Assembly (NCBI GenBank): GCA_050743075.1
Contig: JBOGDS010000088.1
Span: 1-13,454 of the forward strand
Length of the DNA: 13,454 bases
Direction: 5' to 3'
DNA from: JBOGDS01 sp050743075
Lineage (GTDB): Bacteria; Actinomycetota; Actinomycetes; Jiangellales; Jiangellaceae
The notes below the pieces were generated by a model that made no database searches, had not been told where the DNA came from, and was given only the letters and a program-made list of their open reading frames with translations. The translations under genes and the position numbers were made by a program. Positions 1 to 7,484 of the stretch are shown here, piece after piece. Positions within the stretch are counted from its first letter, which is position 1. Every line of letters begins with the position of its first letter.

Positions 1-70
1 AGTCCACTATCACGCCACAAGTCGTGTGTCTACAGAGTTCGGGAATCCGGGGACCGGCCCAACCCTGTGA

Positions 71-752
71 CCAGTACAAACGGGTCTGCAACAAGCCCAA
101 TCTGCCTACATTCTGCGGAACTCAGGACTGCGGTTCGAGGCGATCACCCACAACACCAGACAGCTCGGCTGCGGCCGGGTGCTGGCCAAGTTCCCCGACA
201 TCGTCACCCGACTCGCCGCGATCGCCGAACGGTTCTGCGCCATGCTGGACTGCGTCGACGTCGCCTTCATCACCGACCACACCCTCGACCAGCTCCCCGC
301 CCCTTCCCAGATCGGCGCCACCCGGGTCGGCGGCATCGATGTGAACAAGCCCCGGACCCGGGCCGCGTTGGCCGCCGTCCTGGCCCTGGCCATCGCCCCC
401 GACCACTTCACCGCCGCCCTGTTCACCACCCAGGTCCAGGCCATCACCGGGCAGAGCACCCAGGACTACACCACCCGCCAAGGCGCCTACGACCTGCGCA
501 AGCTGCGCGGCAAGCAGCTGATCGTCAAACCCGGTCGATCCCGGCGCTACCACGTCCCACCCGACGCCGCCCGCAGCATCGCCGCGCTCCTCGTCCTACG
601 CGACCAGGTCATCGCCCCGATCCTGGCCGGCGTCCACAGCCCACGACGCGGCCGCAAACCCGCCACCTGGACCAAGGTCGACCACGACCACAAGATCCTG
701 CGGATCAACATGCAGACCCTGCTCACCGACCCTGGACTCGCCGCCGCACAGA
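71..752 (+). pseudogene. C-terminal remnant of an actinobacterial repeat-family protein of unknown function
   Basis: An open frame runs from just after a stop at 68-70 and reads as real protein to about 750. A GTG at 179 could start a shorter product, but the upstream residues (LRNSGLRFEAITHNTRQLG) still look like the family, so 179 is probably not the natural start. From memory, the layout resembles the C-terminal part of a large family found in many scattered copies in actinomycetes: a short LRxE-type segment with a following TRxLGxGR, then a spacer, then a winged-helix-like block (YDLRKLRGKQLIVKPGRSRR) and a tail containing PRRGRKPATW. The catalytic or binding role of that family is not known to me. 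The N-terminal portion is missing, since 1-70 shows nothing recognisable in any frame. After about 750 the frame continues only as the shadow of the nuclease gene on the other strand. I infer a truncated, probably non-functional copy left by past rearrangement. I am fairly confident of the remnant status and less so of the family. Confidence 0.5.
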
Positions 753-784
753 CAACGCATTGTCGATCGGTGTCTCGTAAGCGC

Positions 785-3388
785 CTAGGACGAGGGGCCC
801 TCTTGGACGACCGTGTCGTTGCCCGGACCGCCGTCGAGGATGTCGAAGCCCGGCCCGCCGAAGAGCGTGTCGTCGCCCGCCGCCGGTGATGACATCGAGT
901 CCGGCGCCGCCGAACAGGAGGTCAGCTCCCGCTCCACCGCTGATCACGTCGGTTCCGTCACCGCCGCAGATCGTGTCGTTGCCGCCGAGCCCGACGATGA
1001 CGTCGGCGCCGCCGAGGCCGACGATCACGTCGGGGCCCGGCGTGCCGACCAACACGTTCGCACCGTTGGTCCCGACGATCGTGGCGACCTTCCCGCCGCA
1101 GACGAGCCGCGGGTCGACCTCGGGCTCCACGTCGAACCCGAAGATGAGCGCGTCGTGGTCGCTGGAGCGGAACGGGCCGTCGTCGAACAGGGCTGGGAAG
1201 CCGTTGTACTGGTACGCGAACGACTCGACCGCATTGATGTTCCAGATGTCGGCACCCGTGATCTTCTCGGTCAGCGAAGCGCTGGCGAGGGCGTGGTCGA
1301 GCGAACCGGACTCGCCGTTGAACACGAAGGTGTGCTCGCCGGACCCGAATGCCGCGTTGACGTCGCCGTACCCGGCGGCGGCCAGCACGTCGATCGGGTC
1401 CTCGAGCGTGTAGGCGTTGAAGTCGCCCATCAGCACGACATCGTCGCTCCCACTGCTCGAAACCAGTGACGCCGCGAAGCCGGCCAGCGACTGTGCCTGC
1501 CGGGTGCGGTCGCCGTTGTAGGCGCCCTGCCCGGTGTCGGCGTTGTCGCCGACTGCGTCCTCGTCCGCGCTCTTGGACTTGAAGTGGTTGGCGACGACCG
1601 TGAACGTCGTCCCCTGCGAGGCGAAGGTCTGCGCGATCGGCTCGCGGCCGTTGAACCACACCGTCTCATCGGTGAGCGCGACGCTCTCGCCGACCGTTTC
1701 CACGACTGCGGGCTGGTAGATGATGGCGTTGGTGATGACATCCTGCTGCTCGCGTGGCGGCAGGTTCGTCGGCGAGGGCACGTGGGCCCACACCTCGGAA
1801 CCGGCCGCGGCGTTGAGGGCGTCGACCAGGGTCGCGAGCGCGAAGTCCGGCGAACCGTCGCCATACCAGATCGAGTTCTCGATCTCCTGCAAAGCCACGA
1901 CATCGGCGTCCAGGGTGTTGATGGCGCTGACGATCTTCGCCTGCTGCCGTGCGAGCGCCGCCGGGTCAGCAGCTCCACGCGCCTCCCGCTCTGGGTCGCC
2001 CGGCGCGAACGGGCTGTCGCCGAAGTGGACGAAGTAGTTGAGGACGTTGAACGCCGCGAGCTGGAGGTCGCCGCCCACGTCGTCCGGGGTCGCCGGCCTC
2101 GAGTTGACCGGTGCGAAGGTCGCGGCCTCGTCTCCCGGTGCCGTCGGCTGCAGCCGCCAGAGGCCGATCGCGAAGGACAGGACGGTGTCGTCGACGGACT
2201 CGACGGTGTCTCCGACCCGCAGCGGGTCGTCCAACGCCAGGTACGGCGGTGCGATGCCCGCCGTCGCCAGGTTGGTCGTCCGGCCGTCGTCGAGCACGAG
2301 CCGGCGCGCGACGTTCGAAACCCGGATGGCGTCTGCCGCCGGGCCGGGCTCGGCGATCTCGGTCGGGTTCTCCAGGATGCCGCCCTGCGACAGCATGACC
2401 TCGCCGAACCGGTTGAGGTTGAACACCTCGGTGACGGAGAGCTCGTCGACGGACGCGACCAGCATCGACTCGAGCCGCTCGAACTCGGCGGGTGCCGCGG
2501 GTAGGTCGAGCGGTGTTGGCTGCGGAGCGGCCGGACCTGTCTCGCACAAGGCCGCCGACGTCGCGGTGATCTCGGTCAGCCCGTTAAACTCGCTCGGCGT
2601 GCCGCTGGCCTGCACGATGTCGCCGACGGACACGTCGAGGAGGACCGACGGGTCGAAGACGAAGATGCCGTCGGACGTGGCGACGTCACCGTCGCCAGAA
2701 TCCTGGAGGTAGTAGCCGGCGAACCCGCCCGTCTGCAGGTCAGACGTCACGACGCCCCGGACGGTGACGGTCTGACCCGCGAGCGGCGTCGTGTCGCCGG
2801 GGCCCTGGACGGCGCCGATGGCGTGTGTCGGATCGGTGTCACAGGTGCCGGGCTCAGGGTCACCGTCGTCCTCGTTCAACGCACCGAAACTGTTCAGCGC
2901 CGGCGGCTGCCAGGTGCCGTCGATCTTCTGCAGCGAGAAGTCGGCCGGCCCGGAGCCGTTCTCCTCCACGCCGATGTCGGTGCTGGCGAGGCCGCCGTGA
3001 ACGTGCCTTCGTAGGAGAGGAACTCTGCAACCGCGCCGCCCGCATCCACCAGGGCCAGCCCGTCCGGACTGCCGTTCTGGATGCCGTTGACCGGGTAGTC
3101 GAGGACGACGACGCTCGAGTCTCCGACGACGCCGGACAGCCCACGCGTGTTGTACGGTGCGCCGCCGGTGCCGTTGTAGAGAACGACGCTCCACCCGGTC
3201 AGATCGGTACCAGGCTCGGCCTGGATCTCGATGGCCTCGCCGGTGTCGGTACCGGCGTTGTCGTAATGGAACTCGCTGACGAACGGCTCGTCCACCTGCG
3301 CGAGAACGGGTGTCGCCATGGCCAGCGGGACGACCAGGCCGAGTGCCGCGACGGCCGTCACGGCAGCACGGGAGCGGAACACGGACAT
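785..3388 (-). CDS. Secreted ExeM/NucH-type extracellular nuclease with C-terminal RTX repeats (two frameshifts)
   Basis: Predicted secreted DNA-degrading phosphodiesterase. The ATG at 3388 has a strong ribosome site (AGGAGG, 3395-3400) and begins a Sec signal peptide ending in PVLA about residue 30. Then come a lamin-tail-like domain (about 33-150), an OB-fold of the YhcR/ExeM type (about 190-285), and an endonuclease/exonuclease/phosphatase (EEP) domain (about 440-750). The expected EEP motifs are visible in order: AFNVLNYF, LQEIEN, NHFKSK, GDFNAY, SLDHAL and SSDHDAL. Ten RTX nonapeptides (GGxGxDxLx type, about 775-865) follow, and the end is NDTVVQEGPSS. Two frame breaks are present. At about 2990-2996 the lamin-tail frame jumps to the main frame (TFTA to LASTDIG). 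At about 875-882, inside an RTX repeat, two bases appear lost; restoring them gives GGxGDDTLF and the natural stop at 785-787. The intact length would be about 867 residues. The family assignment is firm. Whether the breaks are real or sequencing errors is open. Confidence 0.85.
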
Positions 3389-3594
3389 GAGCGGCCTCCT
3401 CGCCGAGGGCGGACCATCCAGAACCTAGGCCCGATCCGTGAACCGGCGCCATACGTTCGATGGCTGGCACGCGGCTGCGAGCCGGTTGGTTCAGGTAGCG
3501 CTCGACCAGAGGCTGGTGGCCGGCCGTCTCGATCGTGGAGCGCATCTCGGTCAGGGCGTGATCCCAGGAGTTGGCTCTGACATGCTCGGCTGCC
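3389..3594. other. Divergent intergenic region between the nuclease and the RNA methyltransferase
   Basis: About 200 bases separate the two divergent starts, so both promoters should lie here. I see the nuclease ribosome site near its left end but no pair of -35/-10 hexamers with good spacing on either strand. A TAGGTT on the minus strand (3422-3427) could be a weak -10 box, but it has no matching -35. The minus strand also holds a coding-like stretch, treated under findings. Confidence 0.4.
3395..3400 (-). promoter_or_regulatory. Ribosome binding site of the secreted nuclease
   Basis: A perfect AGGAGG on the minus strand lies six bases before the ATG at 3388. It fixes that ATG as the start. 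The longer in-frame extension towards 3545 belongs to a different frame from the signal peptide. Confidence 0.8.
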
Positions 3595-4203
3595 GTGGAC
3601 GAGACTTCCGGCGTCGGGCCGTGGTCAGGGCCGTGGCCCGACGATCCGGTCTATGACCCGGGGCTGCTCACGAACGGCGACCGACGAAATGTCGTCGACC
3701 GGTACCGCTACTGGCGCCACGAGGCGATCGTCGCCGACCTCGACCAACGGCGGCACCCGTTCCACGTCGCCGTGGAGAACTGGCAGCACGACTTCAACAT
3801 CGGCTCGGTCGTGCGAACAGCCAACGCGTTCCTGGCCGCGGCCGTTCACATCGTCGGCCGGCGCCGGTGGAACCGTCGCGGTGCGATGGTGACCGACCGG
3901 TACCAGCACATCGAGCACCACCAGTCGGTCGACGACCTGGTCTCGTGGGCACATTCGGCGGGATTGCCGGTGCTCGGCGTCGACAACCTGCCCGGCGCCG
4001 TACCGATCGAGACGTACGAGCTGCCGCAGCGGTGCGTTCTGCTGTTCGGGCAGGAGGGACCGGGGCTCTCCGGGGACTCTCGCCGGCAGGTGGACGTCGT
4101 GCTGTCGATCGCGCAGTTCGGCTCCACGCGTTCGATCAACGCCGGCGCCGCGGCCGCCATCGCCATGCACGCCTGGGTACGCCGGCATGCCGTCGGACCG
4201 TAG
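3595..4203 (+). CDS. SpoU/TrmH-family RNA 2'-O-methyltransferase
   Basis: Predicted S-adenosylmethionine-dependent enzyme that methylates the 2'-OH of a ribose in tRNA or rRNA. All three motifs of the SPOUT trefoil-knot family are present: motif 1 NIGSVVRTAN (about residue 68, with the conserved N and the catalytic R), motif 2 VLLFGQEGPGLS (about 151), and motif 3 SIAQFGSTRSINAGAAAAIA (about 171). The knot is complete, and the length of about 202 residues suits a catalytic domain without a long RNA-binding extension. The start is uncertain. I prefer the GTG at 3595, which gives a short leader before GVGPWSGPWP. A TTG at 3571 is also in frame, but its nearest ribosome-like GGAG (3567-3570) abuts it with no spacing. 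The gene ends 42 bases before the next and may be co-transcribed with it. The exact RNA target cannot be told from sequence. Confidence 0.88.
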   Translation: MDETSGVGPWSGPWPDDPVYDPGLLTNGDRRNVVDRYRYWRHEAIVADLDQRRHPFHVAVENWQHDFNIGSVVRTANAFLAAAVHIVGRRRWNRRGAMVTDRYQHIEHHQSVDDLVSWAHSAGLPVLGVDNLPGAVPIETYELPQRCVLLFGQEGPGLSGDSRRQVDVVLSIAQFGSTRSINAGAAAAIAMHAWVRRHAVGP

Positions 4204-4245
4204 GGCGCTCTCGTCGGCGGAACACCCCGTTGGCAGGATGCGGGC

Positions 4246-5922
4246 ATGGCTGATGCGCAGACTCCGTCGCCCGCGACTCCTCGACAGATCGCCGACCGGT
4301 ATGTACACGGCGTCGCCCGCCTGAACCCGCTGGTCGCGACGGCCTTGGGGCTGCTGCCCGGTGACGACCGGATGCCCGACCTGTCGCCAGCGGGCCAGCA
4401 AGAGCTCGACGGCCTCGCGCGCGCGACGATTGCGGAACTGGACCGCGCCGAGGTGTCCGACGACCTGGAGCGCCGGTGCGCCCGCCTGCTGCGCGAACGG
4501 ATCGGTGCCGACCTCGCGGCGAGCGATGCGGGGGAGCACCTCCGGGACGTCCGCAACATCGCCGGGCCGGTGCAGTCGGTGCGGCAGATCTTCACCATCA
4601 TGCCGACGGCGACCGACGACGACTGGACCGTCGTGGCGCGCCGGCTCGCCCGGGTGCCGGAGGCGTACAGGTCCTACGTGGCGGCACTGGAGGCCGGCAC
4701 CGCTCACGGGCTCTACGCCGCGCCGCGTCAGGTTGCAACGGTCGTCGGCCAGCTGACCGAGTGGCTGGGCGACGGCCGGTCCTGGTTCGCCGACTTCGCC
4801 GATGCCGGCCCCGAACAGCTGCGCGGCGAGTTGGATGCGGGCGCCGCGAAGGCTGCCGAGGCGGTCGCAGGCCTGCGGGACTACCTGACCGAGCAGTACG
4901 CGCCTCGCACCGAGGGCACGCCGGATGCCGTTGGACGCGACCGCTACCGGATCGGCGCACGGGCCTCCACCGGAGCAGACCTCGACTTCGACGAGGCCTA
5001 TGCCTGGGGCTGGGACGAGTACGGTCGCATCGACGCCGAGATGCAGGCGGAGGCGTCGCGGGTGCTACCGGGGACCACGCCACTGGAGGCGATGCGCCAC
5101 CTCGACCGCGAAGGTGAGGCCGTCGAGGGCGTCGAGGAAATCCGGGTCCGGCTCCAGCAGATGATGGACACCGCGATCGCTGATCTGGACGGGACGCACT
5201 TCGATTTGGCCGACCCGGTGAAGGTCGTCGAGGCGATGATCGCGCCGCCGGGCAGCGCAGCGGCCCCGTACTACACCCGGCCGACGGTCGACTTCTCCAG
5301 GCCCGGACGCACCTGGTTGCCCACCCTCGGTGAGACCCGGTTCCCGTTGTGGGGGCTCGTCAGTACCTGGTACCACGAAGGTGTGCCTGGCCACCACCTG
5401 CAGCTCGCGCAGTGGGTCCATGTCGCGCCGCAGCTCTCGTTGTTCCAGGTCAGCCTCGGCTCGGTCAGCGCGAACACCGAGGGGTGGGCGCTCTACGCCG
5501 AGCGGCTGATGGACGAGCTCGGCTATCTCGACGATGCCGGCGCCCGGCTGGGCTACCTCGACGCGCAGATGATGCGAGCCGTCCGGGTGATCATTGACAT
5601 CGGCATGCACCTCCAGCTCGCCATCCCCGACCACTCGTCCTTCCATCCGGGCGAGCAGTGGACGCCAGAACTGGCGCGTGAGTTCTTCGGCCTGCACAGC
5701 GGACGCGATGCCGCCTTCCTCGACAGCGAGATCGTCCGCTACCTCGGCTGGCCGGGGCAGGCGATCAGCTACAAGCTCGGCGAGCGCGCCTGGCTCGCCG
5801 GCCGCGAGGCGGCGCGTGGCACGCACGGTTCCGGCTTCGACCCGAAGGCCTGGCACATGGCCGCCTTGTCGCTCGGATCGCTCGGCCTCGACGACCTGAC
5901 GGCCGAACTGGCCCGGCTCTAG
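4246..5922 (+). CDS. DUF885 family protein, putative zinc-dependent hydrolase
   Basis: Intact 558-residue protein of the DUF885 family, whose usual length is similar. The key signature is YHEGVPGHHLQ, with HEGVPGHH at residues 377-384. It resembles a gluzincin-type metal site. Further on, NTEGWALYAERL (Glu at about 412) supplies the likely third metal ligand. The surrounding blocks PYYTRPTVDFSRPGRTWLP and PGQAISYKLGERAW also fit the family. No signal peptide or membrane segment is seen, so the protein is probably cytoplasmic. Some relatives are treated as peptidases or carboxypeptidase-like enzymes, but substrate and reaction are not established, so I claim only a probable metal-dependent hydrolase. 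The ATG at 4246 follows TrmH closely; no strong ribosome site is visible, only a weak CAGGAT about ten bases upstream. The reading frame is clean throughout, in contrast to the broken genes on both sides. Confidence 0.88.
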   Translation: MADAQTPSPATPRQIADRYVHGVARLNPLVATALGLLPGDDRMPDLSPAGQQELDGLARATIAELDRAEVSDDLERRCARLLRERIGADLAASDAGEHLRDVRNIAGPVQSVRQIFTIMPTATDDDWTVVARRLARVPEAYRSYVAALEAGTAHGLYAAPRQVATVVGQLTEWLGDGRSWFADFADAGPEQLRGELDAGAAKAAEAVAGLRDYLTEQYAPRTEGTPDAVGRDRYRIGARASTGADLDFDEAYAWGWDEYGRIDAEMQAEASRVLPGTTPLEAMRHLDREGEAVEGVEEIRVRLQQMMDTAIADLDGTHFDLADPVKVVEAMIAPPGSAAAPYYTRPTVDFSRPGRTWLPTLGETRFPLWGLVSTWYHEGVPGHHLQLAQWVHVAPQLSLFQVSLGSVSANTEGWALYAERLMDELGYLDDAGARLGYLDAQMMRAVRVIIDIGMHLQLAIPDHSSFHPGEQWTPELAREFFGLHSGRDAAFLDSEIVRYLGWPGQAISYKLGERAWLAGREAARGTHGSGFDPKAWHMAALSLGSLGLDDLTAELARL

Positions 5923-5952
5923 CCTGCGGGGTGCTCGTGCGAGAGTGACGGC

Positions 5953-7326
5953 GTGGGCGAGCGGGTGGTTGTGATCGGGGCCGACGCGGCCGGGATGAGT
6001 GCGGCGTCGCAGGCGCTGCGGACAGCGGCGAAGGCAGGCACGAGCCTCAACGTCGTGGCACTCGAACGCGGCCACTGGACCTCGTACTCCGCCTGCGGCA
6101 TCCCGTACTGGGTGGCTGGCACGGTCGAGGGGCCCGACGCGTTGGTCGCCCGGACGCCGGACGAGCATCGCGCCAACGGCATCGACGTCCGGATGCGCGC
6201 CGAGGCGATGGCGATCGACGTCCACGCCCGGACCGTCGACTACCGCGACGTCGACAGCGGCGAGAGGGCAAACGCTCGGGTTCGACCAGCTGGTTCTCGC
6301 GACCGGAGCCGAACCCGAGCGGCCGGACGTACCGGGGGCGGATGCGGACGGGGTTCACGGCGTGCAGACCCTCGACGACAGCGCGGCACTGCTCAACCGG
6401 CTGGCGGCGCACGAGCCGCGCCGCGCGGTGATCGTCGGCGGTGGCTACATCGGCATCGAGATGGCCGAGGCTATGGTGATCCGCGGGCTGGACGTGACCG
6501 TCGTCGACGCGGGACCCGAGCCGATGTCGACGCTGGACCCGGACCTCGGCCGCCAGGTCCACGACGCCATGGAGGGCATGGGCATCGACGTCGAGACCTC
6601 GACCCCGGTGGCGGCCTTCGAGACCGGGAGCGACGGTGCGGTGAGAGCCGTCATCGCGGGCGGCCGTCCGTTCGAGGCGGACGTGGTCGTCCTGGGGACC
6701 GGGGTGCGACCTGCAACGGGGCTGGCCGCGGCGGCCGGGCTGCCGCTCGGCCGGGAGCATGGCCTCCGCGTCGACGAGCGGATGCGCGTCCACGGGCACG
6801 ACGGCATCTGGGCGGCCGGAGACTGCGTCGAGTCCTACGACCGGGTCGCGAAGACATGCACACATGCCGCTCGGTACACACGCCAACAAGCAGGGACGGG
6901 TCCTGGGGACCAATCTCGGCGGCGGCGACGCACGCTATCCGGGCGGCGTCCGGACCGCGATCAGCAAGGTGTGTGACCTGGAGGTGGCCCGCACCGGGCT
7001 TCGGGAGTCCGACGCGAGGCGAGTGGGCCTGCCGTTCTCGACGGCCACAGTCGAGTCCACCACCCGGGCCGGGTACTTCCCCCGGGACGAAGCCGATGAC
7101 GATCAAGCTGCTCACGGAGGTGCCGTCCGCCCGGCTGCTCGGCGCCCAGATCGTCAGCCGGGCCGGATCGGCCAAGCGGATCGACGCCTTGGCGGTCGCG
7201 CTCTGGAACGAGATGACGGTGGCCGACCTGGCCATGGTCGACCTCTCGTACGCGCGGCCGTTCGCGCCCGTGTGGGACCCGGTGCTCATCGCCGCGCGCC
7301 GAGCCGCCGAGACCCTGCCCTCGTGA
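5953..7326 (+). CDS. FAD/NAD(P)-dependent disulfide-reductase-type oxidoreductase, broken by three frameshifts
   Basis: Predicted flavoprotein related to CoA-disulfide reductase and NADH oxidase. The start is the GTG at 5953. The order of parts is an N-terminal FAD Rossmann motif (VVVIGADAAGMSA), the redox-cysteine segment SYSACGIPYW (Cys about residue 48), the ATGAEP loop, a second Rossmann motif for NAD(P)H (VIVGGGYIGIEMAEA), the FAD-contact motif GIWAAGDCVESYD, and the dimerisation domain (HMPLGTHANKQGR, ARTGLRESDA, ESTTRAGYFP, KLLTEVPSARLLGAQIVS). The protein moves through all three frames. It leaves the first frame at about 6263-6266, changes again at about 6853-6857, and returns at about 7079-7086. 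Each change fits one extra base, and the last looks like an extra C in a five-C run. Removing three bases gives an intact protein of about 456 residues. The stop codon (7324-7326) lies in the inverted repeat. As written the gene is non-functional, but sequencing error is quite possible. Confidence 0.82.
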   Translation: MGERVVVIGADAAGMSAASQALRTAAKAGTSLNVVALERGHWTSYSACGIPYWVAGTVEGPDALVARTPDEHRANGIDVRMRAEAMAIDVHARTVDYRDVDSGERANARVRPAGSRDRSRTRAAGRTGGGCGRGSRRADPRRQRGTAQPAGGARAAPRGDRRRWLHRHRDGRGYGDPRAGRDRRRRGTRADVDAGPGPRPPGPRRHGGHGHRRRDLDPGGGLRDRERRCGESRHRGRPSVRGGRGRPGDRGATCNGAGRGGRAAARPGAWPPRRRADARPRARRHLGGRRLRRVLRPGREDMHTCRSVHTPTSRDGSWGPISAAATHAIRAASGPRSARCVTWRWPAPGFGSPTRGEWACRSRRPQSSPPPGPGTSPGTKPMTIKLLTEVPSARLLGAQIVSRAGSAKRIDALAVALWNEMTVADLAMVDLSYARPFAPVWDPVLIAARRAAETLPS

Positions 7327-7373
7327 TCATGTCGACTACGTCCCGCATAGGGTGGTCGAAGTCGACATGATCA
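7324..7373. repeat. Inverted repeat with 14-base perfect arms, copy 1 of a dispersed element
   Basis: The left arm TGATCATGTCGACT (7324-7337) is exactly complementary to the right arm AGTCGACATGATCA (7360-7373). They are separated by 22 bases that can pair partly (CCC 7342-7344 with GGG 7350-7352 around GCATA). The first three bases are the stop codon of the upstream oxidoreductase, so a transcript would fold into a strong hairpin right at the gene end. Eighteen bases (7322-7339) recur exactly at 13417-13434, so this is a repeated element and not a one-off. No T-run follows; six Gs come after, so classic intrinsic termination is not clearly indicated. It could be a REP-like element, a transcription or mRNA-stability signal, or a protein-binding palindrome. 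Confidence 0.8.
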
Positions 7374-7484
7374 TGGGGGGTTACCCGGACGGTTCCGATC
7401 GGGGTCGTCGTGCGGGGGCAGGACTGCGCAGTCCATCCGTCCGGCCGACGCGGCGGTGTGCGGCGTCCCGGTAGCTTCTGCCAC

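Noticed and set aside
67..780. Long plus-strand frames overlapping the remnant gene at the left edge
   Set aside because: They are proline/arginine/histidine-rich shadow translations with no family resemblance; the frame beginning at 71 carries the conserved blocks.
810..1070. Tandem DNA repeats or a CRISPR-like array
   Set aside because: The periodicity is 27 bases and encodes RTX nonapeptides. There are no spacers and no exact DNA repeats.
723..3545. One uninterrupted 940-codon minus-strand reading frame as the nuclease gene
   Set aside because: Its first 180 or so residues and last 55 or so are arginine-rich shadow sequence. The signal peptide, lamin-tail domain and final RTX repeats lie in other frames with a proper ribosome site and stop.
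785..7326. A defence island built from the nuclease and the neighbouring enzymes
   Set aside because: The nuclease is exported, its neighbours are a housekeeping RNA methyltransferase, a DUF885 hydrolase and a flavoprotein, and they are divergently arranged. Nothing links them as a defence system.
5999..7370. Two extra plus-strand genes inside the oxidoreductase
   Set aside because: Each frame contributes only one consecutive part of the same flavoprotein; outside that part the translation is shadow sequence.
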